A stretch of 64,000 bases of DNA from assembly GCA_032433595.1 (NCBI GenBank), contig JASWJB010000071.1, forward strand, positions 90,842-154,841, written 5' to 3'. Below the pieces are notes generated by a model. It worked only from the letters and a program-made list of their open reading frames with translations, ran no database searches and was not told the DNA's origin. The stretch's first letter is position 1. Every line of letters starts with the position of its first letter. The position numbers were made by a program, and so were the translations under genes. Positions 22,432 to 33,688 of this stretch are shown here, piece after piece. This DNA is from Conoideocrella luteorostrata. Lineage: Eukaryota > Ascomycota > Sordariomycetes > Hypocreales > Clavicipitaceae.

Positions 22432-24591
22432 ATGCCCCTCGACGTAGAGGAGATCCTGCGGCAAAAAAAGGCAGCTGATGCTGTCGCCGCAAAGCCTCGC
22501 TTCATCCCCAAAGCACAGCGCGAACGCCTTGCAGCCGATAAAGCCAAGCAGGAGGAAGAGGAGAAAAAGCGAAAAGCTGCAGAAGAAGCGCAAAAGCGGA
22601 GAGACGACGAAAGAAAATGGGAGGCGCGATCAAACGGAGCCGCCTCGTCGAGAGCGGCAGCGCCTCTATCGACAAACGGAATCAACAATGGCCTGGCGCA
22701 AGTCCCCACGGGGCCTCGGTCCATGAACCGAGCAAAAGGGGAAAAGAGGGAAAAAGTAAACGGGGAGAAGAAAACTGCCGAAGATATTGAAGCTACACTG
22801 CTACGGTCGCGGTACTTGGGACCTCAGGTAAACGAGCAGTCTGGGTTCTCAGCCAAAAAGAAGCGCATGCGCACGACGGAGAAGAAGTTTAATTTTGAAT
22901 GGGATCTTGAAGATGATACGTCTCGGGATAACGACCCTATATACCAGAACCAGATTGTCAACAGGGGCTTTTCGCTGGCGGGAGTCGGCGGAGAGTTTGA
23001 CGAGGAAGCAGAGAGGAGAGCGCGGAAGCGCGCGAGGTTGATTGAAGAACGGGATGTTGAGAACGGAAAGGAGCGTGCAAAGGGAATCATGGAGGACTTC
23101 TACCGGGCGAGGGCGAAAGCCAAGGAGAGAGCCGAGAGGACCGGTCTTGGACGACACTGGTCAGAGAAGAGGCTGGAGGAGATGCGAGAACGAGACTGGA
23201 GAATATTCAAGGAGGATTTTGGTATATCCACCAAGGGTGGTGCTATTCCTGATCCCATGCGCAGCTGGGAAGAGTCTGGGCTGCCGAGACGACTGCTTAA
23301 TATCGTGGATCGAGTGGGCTACAAGGAGCCTTCGCCAATTCAAAGAGCGGCCATACCTATTGCCTTGCAGGCTCGGGATCTCATCGGTGTCGCTGTCACC
23401 GGTTCCGGAAAGACAGCGGCCTTCCTACTTCCACTCCTTGTCTATATCTCTGACCTCCCTCCCCTTACTGAAGTTAACAAAAATGACGGCCCTTACGCCC
23501 TCATCCTCGCGCCAACCCGTGAACTGGTCCAGCAAATCGAGACGGAAGCCAGGAAGTTCGCCGAGCCACTTGGGTTCCGCAGTGTAAGCATTGTTGGTGG
23601 CCACTCCCTCGAAGAACAAGCCTATGCGCTGAGAAACGGCTCGGAGATCATTGTCGCCACACCAGGTCGTCTCGTAGACTGCATTGAACGGAGACTACTC
23701 GTCCTCTCGCAATGCTGCTACATCATCATGGATGAAGCTGATCGCATGATTGATCTCGGTTTCGAAGATTCTGTCAATAAGATTCTCGACGCACTGCCCG
23801 TTACCAATGAGAAGCCCGATACGGATGATGCAGAGAATGCCCAACTCATGAAGAGCTACCTTGGCGGCAGGGACAAATACCGCCAGACCATGATGTATAC
23901 GGCCACTATGCCCCCCCTCGTGGAGCGCATCGCCAAGAAGTATCTCCGTCGTCCTGCTACGGCAACAATAGGAAATGCAGGAGAAGCCGTTGACACTGTT
24001 GAGCAACGCGTCGAGTTTGTGTCCGGCGAAGACCGCCGCAAGAAGAGATTGCAGGAGATTCTGGCCAGGGATGAATTTGCTCCACCCATTATTGTGTTCG
24101 TCAATATCAAGAGGAATTGTGACGCTGTGGCCCGAGATATCAAGTCCATGGGCTGGTCGACGGTCACGCTTCACGGATCCAAGACACAGGAACAGCGTGA
24201 AGCAGCGCTGGCTTCGGTGCGGTCCGGACAAACGCAGGTTCTTGTTGCTACGGACTTGGCTGGTCGTGGTATTGATGTTTCGGACGTTTCTCTTGTTGTC
24301 AACTTCAACATGGCCATGAGTATTGAGAGCTATACCCATCGTATTGGTCGTACGGGTCGTGCTGGGAAGAGCGGTGTGGCCATTACGTTCCTGGGCAACG
24401 AGGATGCCGATGTTATGTATGACTTGAGACAGATGCTAAGCAAGAGCGCTATTTCAAAGGTGCCGGACGAGTTGAAGAGGCATGAGGCGGCGCAGTCGAA
24501 GCCTGTCAGGGGAGGCGGCGCTTCTCGGAAGAACGATGAAGGGCACGGTGGTGGTGGTGGTGGCGGTGGCGGAGGGAAGGGCGGATGGTAA
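22432..24591 (+). CDS. PRP28: Pre-mRNA-splicing DEAD-box helicase PRP28
   Basis: U5 snRNP-associated helicase that exchanges U1 for U6 at the 5' splice site. Single exon, 719 residues. The ~280-residue N-terminal arm is highly charged (MPLDVEEILRQKK, then Lys/Glu helices) and contains KFNFEWDLEDDTS and GRHWSEKRLEEM, typical of Prp28. The helicase core has PSPIQRAAIPIA, AVTGSGKT (Lys at about 327), PTRELVQQIE, TPGRLVDCIER, MDEADRMID (DEAD about 434-437), TATMPP in place of SAT, VATDLAGRGID and HRIGRTGR. The TAT variant is usual for Prp28. The C-terminus ends in a poly-Gly stretch. The start is chosen by homology to the MPxDxEE N-terminus. Confidence 0.96.
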   Translation: MPLDVEEILRQKKAADAVAAKPRFIPKAQRERLAADKAKQEEEEKKRKAAEEAQKRRDDERKWEARSNGAASSRAAAPLSTNGINNGLAQVPTGPRSMNRAKGEKREKVNGEKKTAEDIEATLLRSRYLGPQVNEQSGFSAKKKRMRTTEKKFNFEWDLEDDTSRDNDPIYQNQIVNRGFSLAGVGGEFDEEAERRARKRARLIEERDVENGKERAKGIMEDFYRARAKAKERAERTGLGRHWSEKRLEEMRERDWRIFKEDFGISTKGGAIPDPMRSWEESGLPRRLLNIVDRVGYKEPSPIQRAAIPIALQARDLIGVAVTGSGKTAAFLLPLLVYISDLPPLTEVNKNDGPYALILAPTRELVQQIETEARKFAEPLGFRSVSIVGGHSLEEQAYALRNGSEIIVATPGRLVDCIERRLLVLSQCCYIIMDEADRMIDLGFEDSVNKILDALPVTNEKPDTDDAENAQLMKSYLGGRDKYRQTMMYTATMPPLVERIAKKYLRRPATATIGNAGEAVDTVEQRVEFVSGEDRRKKRLQEILARDEFAPPIIVFVNIKRNCDAVARDIKSMGWSTVTLHGSKTQEQREAALASVRSGQTQVLVATDLAGRGIDVSDVSLVVNFNMAMSIESYTHRIGRTGRAGKSGVAITFLGNEDADVMYDLRQMLSKSAISKVPDELKRHEAAQSKPVRGGGASRKNDEGHGGGGGGGGGGKGGW

Positions 24592-24813
24592 AGAGTGGTC
24601 GATTGTACATATATATTAAAAAAATAGCCACCTTATCATTTAATAAAATTTAAATAAAGCGAGCAACCAACCAGTCGTTTGATATCACGACTGCATAGTA
24701 TATTGGTGCAGCATGTGTCTCTCTATATCTTTGCAGGAAGCACGTCTGTAGTAAGATAGAGAGCAAAAACATCTTGATTCTTATTTAATTATCTTGTTAT
24801 TTAGTTGAACTTT

Positions 24814-27800
24814 TTACTCTAGCTTCAGCTGCTCAAATTGCTTAATGGTCTCCTCAAAACTGACAACCTCCTGCCGAGCATCAGCCAGTTTTTGCTCATC
24901 TTGTTCTCGAACAGCCGTCGACACCTTCTCCTTGTAGCTGGGGTCCAACAAGATCTTCTCCTGCTTCTGGATGCTCATCTTGGCCTTCTCCAGCTTCTTC
25001 TGGGCTTTGGTAATCTCGGCGTCCATGTCGACACGACCCTTGACGTGGAGGAAGACGGCAACGGACGTGGAGACGGGATAGGCTACACACCCGGCGGGAC
25101 GAGGAGCATCAGGTCCAATGACCTGCATGGTCTTGACGCTCTTGCCACTGAGGGACTTGATTGACGAAACCTCGGCGTTGCAGGTCTTCATTGCAGCATT
25201 GTTGTAGGCTTGAACGAAGACTAAGGGAAATGATTATTAGTACCGTGCTATACTGCACCGTGCGCGGATTGTATTCATGGTCTGCCTGGGCACGTCGGGG
25301 CTTTGCTTACCTTCAGCATTTTCCTTAAGGGAGTACTCGGACATGAGCGATCTGGCTGCCTTGGAGCAGGCCAAGACAAGCTCGTAAGCAGCCTCAGACT
25401 CTGGGTCGTCCAGAACAGGGCTGTACTGTGGATACTTGGCCAACATGATTGACTTGGTAGTGTCATTCGGTCGGCGAGGCATTCTCTGCCACATCTCTTC
25501 AGTGATGTAGGGCATGAATGGGTGGATCAGCGTCAAAGCCGCGTCGAGAGCAGTGTACAAGGTCTGGAGGGCAGACTGGCGCTCTTCCTCTGTACCATCG
25601 CGAATAATGGCTTTCGAGTTCTCAATGTAGACATCGCAAAGCTCCGCATACCAGTACTTATAGACGATGATGGTGGATTTTTGGAATTCACGGTCCGCAA
25701 TGGCGATGTTCAAATCTCTAGCGGCGCTGTTCATCTTGTGAAGAATCCATCGCTCAGCCAATGTCTTGCCGCGAATGGCGCCATCCTTGGCAGGGACAAA
25801 CCCTTCAGGCAAGCTGCCAAGGACATACTTGGTGGCTTGGAACTATACAGTATGGTTAGGCAAGTCTTCTCGCGCAATAATCCGTCAGTATTTTACTTAC
25901 GATCTTGTTACAAAACTTGCGGTATCCATGAACACTAGGAATGGCATTGTCAGTAAACCAGAGCATTATTGATACTCAGGACGAATGACTTACACCTTGA
26001 TATCCAGGTTGATGTCTCCACCACCAGTTGTGGAATTAATCATGGTGAATCGCAGGGCATCGGCACCGCATTGGGGAATCCCGTCAGGGAAAGCAGTCTT
26101 TTGATACTTGGTAGCCTTTTCGACCTCACTTGGATGCATGTTCCCTTGGAGGAGTTTCGCATGAAGTTCCTCCAACTTGATACCTGAGATGACATCAAGA
26201 GGATCAATGACATTGCCTAAACTCTTGCTCATTTTTCTGCCTTCTGAATCACGGATAAGGCTGTGACAGAAGACCTCGCTGAACGGAATCTTGCCAGTCA
26301 TCTTCAGGCCCAGAGTGATCATGCGGGCAATCCAAAAAAACAGAATATCCCATCCAGTCTCGAGTACGGTGGTGGGATACAGCGTGTCCAGGTCATGGGT
26401 CTGGTTCGGCCAGCCAAGGGTACTGAAAGGCCAAAGACCTGAAGAGAACCAAGCTACGTACGATACATGTTAATACAGATTTAATGAAAGCCGAGATTGG
26501 AACATGGCAACCTACTGTCAAGAACGTCTTCGTCTTGTTCTAGTGTAAACTTCTTGCCTGGAAGAGCAGCAGCAGCCTTCTTCTCAGCCTCTTCACGAGT
26601 TCGGCCGGAGAACCAGAGCTTGTCATCTCCGGTTTCTTTGGCAACACCTTCAATATTAGCAAAGTAGACGGGGCAGCGATGACCCCACCACAACTGCCTG
26701 CTAATACACCAGTCATTGATACCCTCGAGCCATCGGAAGTAGCTTCTCTCAGCTGTGTCGGGTCTGATTTTGATCTTGCCATCTCGGACGACTTGCATGG
26801 CAGGCTCAGCAAGCTCCTTCATGCGAACCCACCACTGGGGTTTCATGATAGGTTCAATAACATCATTGGACTTTATGCATAACGGGACCTTCATGGCGTT
26901 ATCTTTTTTATCAACGTACAAGCCCTTCTTCTTGAGAGCATCTTGGATAGAGTACCGGACATCGAAACGCCTCTGGCCTTCGAATGGACCAGCATTCTCA
27001 TTCATCAAACCATTATCCGTGAGGATATTAATGAATTCCAGTTTGTGCTTCTCTCCGAGATTAAAATCGTTGGGGTCATGAGCCGGTGTCAGCTTGACGG
27101 CGCCGGTTCCGAATTCCATCTCGACATACTCATCGGCAATAATGGGCAGCTTGCGACCGGGGATGAAAGGGTGGACGGCGTTCCTGCCAACGAGATGCTT
27201 ATACCGAGCATCGCTAGGGTGAACAGCAATACCGGAATCGCCCAGCATTGTCTCAATACGGGTAGTAGCAACCTCAACGGTCTCATCTGAGCCCTCAATG
27301 GGATATTTGAAGTGAACAATGACACCAAATTCGACCTTCTTCTCATAGCCTGGAACATCAAGTAAAGTTCGACCAGTGAGCTCCTTGTTGTCAACTTCTA
27401 AGTTGGAAAGGGCAGTGTTTAGATGTGTACACCAGTTGACAAGTCGGTTTGCTCTGTAAATAATCCCCTCCTCGTGGAGTCGGACAAAAGTCTCAGCAAC
27501 AGCAGCTGAAAGATTGGCGTCCATGGTGAAGGCTTAAAGTGTAATTAGCGATGCAACTGATGAATTAGTGTGACGTATACGTACCCTCTCGGCTCCAGTC
27601 AAAAGAGCTACCCATGTGTGTTAGTGCCTTGTTGATGCGCTTATGATAGTCTTCCTTCCAATCCCAGACAGTCTCGACAAACTTCTCTCTACCGAGATCG
27701 TGTCTAGTCTTCTTCTCTGTTCTCCACAGCATCTTCTCAACAACGCTCTGAGTGGCAATTCCTGCGTGGTCGCATCCTGGAAGCCACAATGTTGTCTTTC

Positions 27801-28541
27801 CATTCATTCGGCTCCATCGGATCATGAGATCCTGCAATGAGTCACCCAGGGCGTGTCCCATATGTAGAGACCCGGTGACATTGGGTGGAGGATGGACAAT
27901 GACGAAGCTGCCGGCTTCCTTGACCTTGCCCTCAGGAGTGAATTCCGGTTTGAAAAAACCTTCCTTCTGCCACCAATCATACCACGCTGACTCAACAGCA
28001 ATAGGGTCGTAGGCCTTGAAATTTGGGTCTTCGAATGATCGAATGCGCTTCTTCTCCCCAGATGGGGTGTCCTCAACGTATGGTGGAACGACTTCTTCTG
28101 TCTTCTTTTCTTTAGCTTTTTTCTCTTTGTTGGCGGCATTCGCAGCCATCTGGGCAGCCTTGGCCTTCTTCGCCTCAGCTTTGGCTGCTTTCTCTGCTTT
28201 CTTTCGATCCTTTTCCACTTTTGCATGGTTGTTAGTTCCTGTTCTAAATGTTTGTTGATGCCACACAGAGCATGAAAAGACTTACACTCCTTCTCTGACT
28301 TCACCTTGGGAGCTCCATCATTAATACTGGTAGCCGAGACAGCTAGATTGGCAGTCTATTGCGTGTCAGTTTCCGTTTTATTCGATTTCGATTTGTTGGA
28401 TGGAACAGTGCCCGTTCTTACTTCAGCTGCTTCGCTTGCCCCGGCTATACAGTAAATCAGTTAGCTCATTCCGCATGCAAAAGTAATTTTGACTATTTAA
28501 TTCATCTTACCCTGGCCTCCTCGCGTAACATTGGTTGCCAT
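24814..28541 (-). CDS. VAS1: Valyl-tRNA synthetase, cytosolic start (nine exons)
   Basis: Class Ia synthetase charging tRNA-Val. Exons 28541-28511, 28444-28422, 28355-28286, 28217-27585, 27532-26516, 26453-25994, 25934-25901, 25842-25311 and 25220-24814 give 1068 residues. A charged Lys/Ala-rich N-terminal extension precedes [14 protein letters not shown] (HIGH motif, about residue 160), the CP1 editing domain ([10 protein letters not shown]), [10 protein letters not shown] (KMSKS, about 664-668), the anticodon-binding domain and a C-terminal coiled coil ([16 protein letters not shown]). Every junction restores a conserved block ([40 protein letters not shown]). Upstream of the ATG the frame stays open for 41 codons after a TAG at 28667-28665 and encodes an Arg-rich, acid-free peptide, so a non-AUG mitochondrial form is likely. 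Confidence 0.95.
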
Positions 28542-28664
28542 TGCGGCACGTACAGTTGTCGTCAAAGGTCGTCGTGGGGAAACAGATCGCACTCGAAGTG
28601 CTCGAACGGCTAGTCTGAACGTCGTGCTGAAGACTTTTGGCTGAAGCCCGAGATGTATGGGCTT
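28542..28664 (-). other. Putative non-AUG mitochondrial presequence extension of VAS1
   Basis: Forty-one codons in frame with, and directly upstream of, the VAS1 ATG, with no ATG. From the first of two adjacent ACG codons (28625-28623) the 28-residue extension begins TFRLAVRALRVRS after the ACG pair and continues VSPRRPLTTTVRAA. It has seven Arg, many Ser/Thr, and no Asp or Glu, the composition of a cleavable mitochondrial presequence. The ACG has A at -3. An upstream exon supplying an ATG is the alternative. Confidence 0.5.
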
Positions 28665-29021
28665 CTATGTCCTCGCGAAGTAATTGGATCTCGAATATAT
28701 AAGCACTGATGACTCAATTTCGAGTCCCGGTGCTAATCCAACTTGATCTGAAATTTTGAGTCACACAGCGACACCGCACACCCATGCATGAGAAGGTGGG
28801 ATGAGGAGGGGTCCAAAAATTGTGGCGGTGCAATAGAATGTGTGGATGGCTAAGGGAGCTTCAGCCACACATCCCCATGTATTCAAGCAGTGAGTGCAAC
28901 ACTATTGATGTCCTTTCCATGATGGGAAGCCGTTCATATTTTTTTCTTTTATAAACAATACAGGAGCCCTTTTCTAAGAGTTGAATCGGTAACTTACCGA
29001 TAAAAGGCAGATTCCTCCAGC
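28665..29021. promoter_or_regulatory. Divergent promoter region (VAS1 / unknown mitochondrial protein)
   Basis: About 360 bp separating the VAS1 upstream frame from the plus-strand ATG at 29022. No other coding sequence is seen. Confidence 0.45.
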
Positions 29022-30656
29022 ATGGTGCTGTGCGCGGCTCGACATATTTTACGAAGCTTTGCCCCAAGAGGCTACGTCGTATCACCACGGCAATTCTCTA
29101 CTTTGAAACCTTCAGACCAAACACGGTTCTCGTATTACCTCTCATCAAAGGCATGTCTTTCAGTATACAAGAAAGGATGTAAAGTTTTTCCGTCAGACAG
29201 CTGACCGGAAGTAGGATGGACCCCACAATCTCCTAGACAAGCTGCAGCGCAACGCTGTACTGGAAAACCCAAAAGGGCACAACGCTGCCGTTGTTCTAGC
29301 CACGCCAGACTTGGCCAAACAGTTGGACGATCAGGACTTCACTTCAAGCTTGGTAAAGTTGCTCTCAGCTTCAGCACACATTTGCAATTTCCATCTCCTA
29401 TGTGCCATTGTCGACAATGTTGCTCCAGCGCTAGGCGAACCTGTTCCCATGCCAGGTATTTCAGTTCTTCGAGGTGAACTTGATACCTTACTACCACAAC
29501 TATGGCAACAACCGGATCCTTCACCGGAGGTAATGGAAAAGGACTCAGTTGCCGCACTCACCTTCAAAGTCGGAATGTCATCTCAAACTCTCCCTTTGAC
29601 CCGAACCACATTTCTTAATAACAGGGCTTCTACGCTCCTGGCTAGCCGGTATAATCTGACACAGGGCAATCCAAAGCTAGAGGAATGGGGTGAGAAGCAG
29701 TGGCAGCATGTTCATGTCGCAATTGATCGCCCAGCGCAATCAGTTGCCGATTTCAGTTTATGGGCACCATTGTCTCCGGTGACTCGTGCTCGAAAGATCA
29801 CAAAGAGCTTTGGTAACATTGTACGGGGCATTGATGTGAATGGCAAATCAACACCGGCGTCGACTGAATTGGAAGATTCTGTTAACAGAATATCCATGCA
29901 TCGAGTGGCAGCGGAGGCCACATCAGGGCCAATGGGTGTTTGGGCTTTGATTACTCCTGAGAAGCCCCAAGCAAGCTCCTGGAGCACCGGAGATGCTCCC
30001 GATCCGGCGGCAATATTGGATGGGCAAGCTATGAGTCGGCGAGACATTGAATCAACAGCTAGTTATCTTCAGCAACAGCACCAAGCTGGCAGTCGATTCT
30101 ATCAAGTTTGTAAGTAACTACCCTTGCTCGAAGCATACCTCGCCTCTGACAATCTCGTCTAGTGAGTGGTGGCGGTGGATGGGGGCCTAAAAAAGGTTTA
30201 CTCTCTCTTGACCCGCAAGAGTTGTACTTCGCTCTGTCAGAAGAAGAACAGATGGAAAAGTTCATGCAAAGTATGAATAATAAGGTTTCGGGGTTTGCAC
30301 CGCCCGGTGCTCACATTCAGTTTTTTGTTCCTGCCATGGCATCCCCCGAGCTGGCTGCTTCTTCGGCAACCGGAGTCTCGTTTGGAGTTCCCTGGGTTTC
30401 AGATACCCCGTGTAAAGTCGATGCCACAAAAAAAGGGTATTTGGTTGCCGACCACTTCGGAGCACTTTCGAGCCAAGGAGTCTATTTGTCTGTTCTACCA
30501 AATGCTGAAGCACATTCGCATCAAGACTCAAAACTAAGCGTACCAGGCTCCAGAGTATTCATCAGTAATGGTGAGACCAAAACAAGAGGGGGACTTGCTC
30601 GATTTCTCGGTGGCGGCGGCGGCCTTCCAGATGCTGGCACGATAGCCATGATGTAA
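29022..30656 (+). CDS. Conserved fungal protein with mitochondrial presequence and GGGGWG motif (three exons)
   Basis: Exons 29022-29162, 29215-30109 and 30163-30656 join to 509 residues. The first ~45 residues (MVLCAARHILRSFAPRG, then VVSPRQFSTL) are basic, Ser-rich and look like a mitochondrial presequence. Intron 1 is short (52 nt) with a GTATAC donor, so its boundaries are the least certain. The middle begins DGPHNLLDKLQRNAVLENP and has an alternating hydrophobic pattern (HNAAVVLATPD, FKVGMSS) that weakly recalls FIST-type sensor domains. The conserved-looking block SGGGGWGPKKGLLSLDP sits at the exon 2/3 junction, followed by a beta-rich C-terminal half. I do not recognise the family with confidence. 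It converges on the DUF1932 gene with only 123 bp between stops. Confidence 0.75.
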
Positions 30657-30779
30657 CTGACACATTCGGATTGAGGGATTTGACTGAATTATTTGTACCA
30701 TATCTGTAAATATACTTAGACATCTTGAATCAACAACCAGCGAAGCGAAGTGCAGCACCTGTGTAAAGTTCAACAAAAC

Positions 30780-31837
30780 CTACTCCGTCTTTTTCTTCTT
30801 CCTCTCCAAACCCTCTGCCAATGCAGCAGCCACGTCTTCAATCGTAGTTCCCCTCTTTCTCTTCCCGATCTTTTCCCTACCCAGCACCTCATCATCCGCC
30901 ACAGACTTATACACACCCGCCATACCCCTGAACAGCTCCTTCGTCCAGCCCCCTTCATCGGCCATCGTATCGGCAATCTCTTCCATTTCCCTCACCCACC
31001 GATACGCCTTGGGCGGCATATTCGGCACGCTCGCTTCCGCCATTGCCAACTGATTGGGCAGAAGCTCACCCAACTCCCTCCTCAGCTCATCCGCCACGCC
31101 AAGTTTATGAGCAGTAGTAAACGACTGTGTAGCAAGGGCCGTAAAACCCTTTGCCATGGCCGCAAAACACATCTTCAGCCCACTTGCGGCCCCGATGTCC
31201 TGCGATACGCTCCTGAGGTTGAGTACTTCTGCAAGCCGTTCACCATCCGGAACTGAAGAGAGGCTATGCGGACCCGAGACGGGGATATTGGGACGTTGCC
31301 ACTCGGGATCCATGTCATTATTTTTCAGCCCATCTGCTGCCAGACCTGCTACGGCTCTTGGTCGTGGCGGTGCACCGAGGATGCATCCGTCCACGAACTT
31401 GACTGGTACTCTGGCCTTTTCAAACATCTCCGCCATCTCCTTCGCAGAGGATGGCGAAATAGCATTCAGGTCCACAAAGAAGATGGATTCGTTCGCGGTT
31501 CCTCCTGATAAAGCATCCGCGATGCGCTGAGCGGTGGCTTGAGCATCTCGCGGGGGGACAACTGAAAGGACGACTCGGCATTGCTTGACTAGATCGAGGT
31601 CCGAGGAGAAGATCTCGACATGGGCGGCTTTGGCTCTATCAATGGTATCTTGGCTTAATCAAAGGTCAGTGAGAGTGTATGGAATTTGTCCAGCTTTTGA
31701 GCACGAGCTTGCCTTCTGCCTTGACAATTGGTTATGACAGAGAAACCGCCAGCTATTAGTAGTCTTGCTATGCCGACACCCATGTCACCCATAGAGAGTA
31801 TGCCGACCTTCACTTTCATACTACCTGATGATGACAT
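30780..31837 (-). CDS. 6-phosphogluconate dehydrogenase-like oxidoreductase with DUF1932 domain (two exons, GC-AG intron)
   Basis: Exons 31837-31713 and 31653-30780 give 332 residues. The Rossmann NAD(P)-binding motif GILSMGDMGVGIARLL lies at the N-terminus, followed by the beta-strand and helix pattern of 6PGDH/3-hydroxyisobutyrate dehydrogenase-type enzymes (VVLSVVPPRDA, FFVDLNAISPSS, FVDGCILGAPPR). The C-terminal helical part (SGLKMCFAAMAKG) matches the DUF1932 substrate domain, with the catalytic-type Lys in GLKM. The intron (31654-31712) begins with GC: AG|GCAAGC at the donor and AAG at the acceptor. No GT donor nearby gives an open frame, and joining restores RSQDTIDRAKAAHVE. Substrate unknown. 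The C-terminus is Lys-rich (ERKKKKTE). Confidence 0.88.
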
Positions 31838-32246
31838 CTTGGATAAACTCAGAAATTGGATCTGAAATGGGATTTGATGGAAGTCGTGGTTTGCTCATAG
31901 GTGTAAGATGATTCATCGTCATTTCATCTCACATTAGATTTAACCCCACTATCCGTCCGCAGCAGCGACTGTCGGAAACCTCGGAGCACGTCGACTCAAC
32001 AAAGTCCATGATTTCCTCACGCAAGCGACGCAAGCTTCAAACATAGCCATCAACAAGTAGTTGATGACTAAGTAATTTTTCAACGAATAGGTCAATTCCT
32101 CGTGATTCAAAACACTGATGACTTTGATTTATTTATTTCACATAATTAGAGGCTGGACAGCTCTCTCTCCGATGCACAAATTGGTGCCAGTCTATACCAT
32201 AAGATAGGCCAAGATGTTGTATACAGTGAATCTTTCCAGTAGAGCC
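31838..32246. other. Intergenic region upstream of the DUF1932 gene
   Basis: 409 bp with no coding sequence. It should hold the promoter of the DUF1932 gene and the 3' UTR of the Yra1-like gene; both genes are on the minus strand. Confidence 0.45.
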
Positions 32247-33688
32247 TTATTCAATCATGTCAATGTCATCGTTTCCAGCCGCCGGGGCATCGACAGCCGA
32301 TGCGGCGCTATTAGCTGGAGCACTGTCATTTCCACCACCGAAGTAATCTGCCATTTCCGCATCAAGCTCTTCTTGTGTTTTCTTTGTGCGAGGATTGCCG
32401 CGGCTGCTTCCTCCGCGGCCACCCTCTTGTGCGTTGGCTTCACGTTTGGCACCCGGACGGCGTCCTCCACCGTTACCACCACCTCCACGACGACGAGGCA
32501 TAGGACTTCTGGGACGTCCACCTGGAATATATCTATCAATACCCTTTCGAGCCGCGTCTTCCTCGTCGAACCTGCGCCGGGGAGAGTTGGAACCGGCTCT
32601 GTCGCCAGGAGTAGAGATACGTTCTGCTAGCGGCCGTCCTGGCATGACAGCACTATCGAATGGGTTACGCGATGGTAGAAGCGTCAGTCGAATTGGTTGC
32701 CCTAAGATTTGTCAGACCTGGTGTCGGTACGTGCCGCTTGAGTGACAACTGACCATTCGCATTGGCACCATCAAACTGTCGAATTGCATCTTGAGCATCT
32801 TCTTTCCTTTCGTATGTGACATATGCAGTGCCTTCAGACCTCCCTGCCCGATCGTAGCGCAAGTTCAGCTTGGAGACACGACCAATCCTGGCAAAAAGTT
32901 CCTATTTTCATGTCAGATTATTTTGTCGGAGGGAGCAAAGCGATACACGCTGACATACATCTAGATCCTCCTCCGTAAGATCGTAGTGGATATTGTCGAC
33001 ACGAATTTTCGATCCATTGTTGTCCCTGAAATAGTTCGGTTAGACTAGGCCCAAAGTTGGACGACTTGTTTGACGTACCTTGAAGGCGATTCACGTCGGC
33101 GTCGAGGGGCGGGAGCTCGGCGGGAATCTATGAATTCATTAGTCACATGACGGCCGGCATCGCATTTATCATCCTTACCACTCTCATCGTATCGATCGTG
33201 AACCCATTCGCTTTGCGTCTGTCAGCTGAGAATCACCATGGCTGACCATTCGCGGGACTAACCTGTCCAAATTTCGAGGCTCGTCACGGGTTGACTGTTG
33301 GAGGGAGGCAGGACCTGGTTAGCGTTACGTCTAGGGAGAAATGTACAGTCCGCATCGTCAAGGCGCTCTATGCATGGAGTCGACAGATTGAGAGGCGCGC
33401 CAAGCTGGCCCGCAAAGTGCACAGTTGCCGGGAGAGGAGGATAGAGCAACCTTTTGAGCCGGTGTCAGCATTAGCCTATGGAGGGGGGCCGACAAGAGAC
33501 GAACCTTTCTTACCCCGTCTCGGGGATGGTCATTACGGTCGCGGCGGCGATTATCACGTCCCCCACGTCGGTTTCGAGGGCCATTGCTGCGCTGAGAGGA
33601 GCAGTCAGCGACATCAAGGTTGCAATTGAAGCATCAGTCGAGGCTAGCGTACCTTGTCAGCAATGATCTCGTCGAGGCCACGATCCAT
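32247..33688 (-). CDS. YRA1: Yra1/ALYREF-type mRNA export adaptor (eight exons)
   Basis: RNA-binding adaptor linking splicing/TREX to the Mex67 export receptor. Exons 33688-33653, 33591-33514, 33294-33263, 33210-33179, 33127-33079, 33025-32959, 32901-32754 and 32701-32247 give 298 residues. The N-terminal MDRGLDEIIADK is the UAP56/Sub2-binding motif; an Arg/Gly-rich linker follows, then an RRM with RNP2 KIRVDNIHYD and RNP1-like GTAYVTYE. The C-terminal half is RGG/RS-rich and ends with KTQEELDAEMADYF, the second Sub2-binding motif. Three internal exons are only 32-49 nt. The weakest junction is the 219-nt intron 33295-33513, where another micro-exon could hide. Confidence 0.88.
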
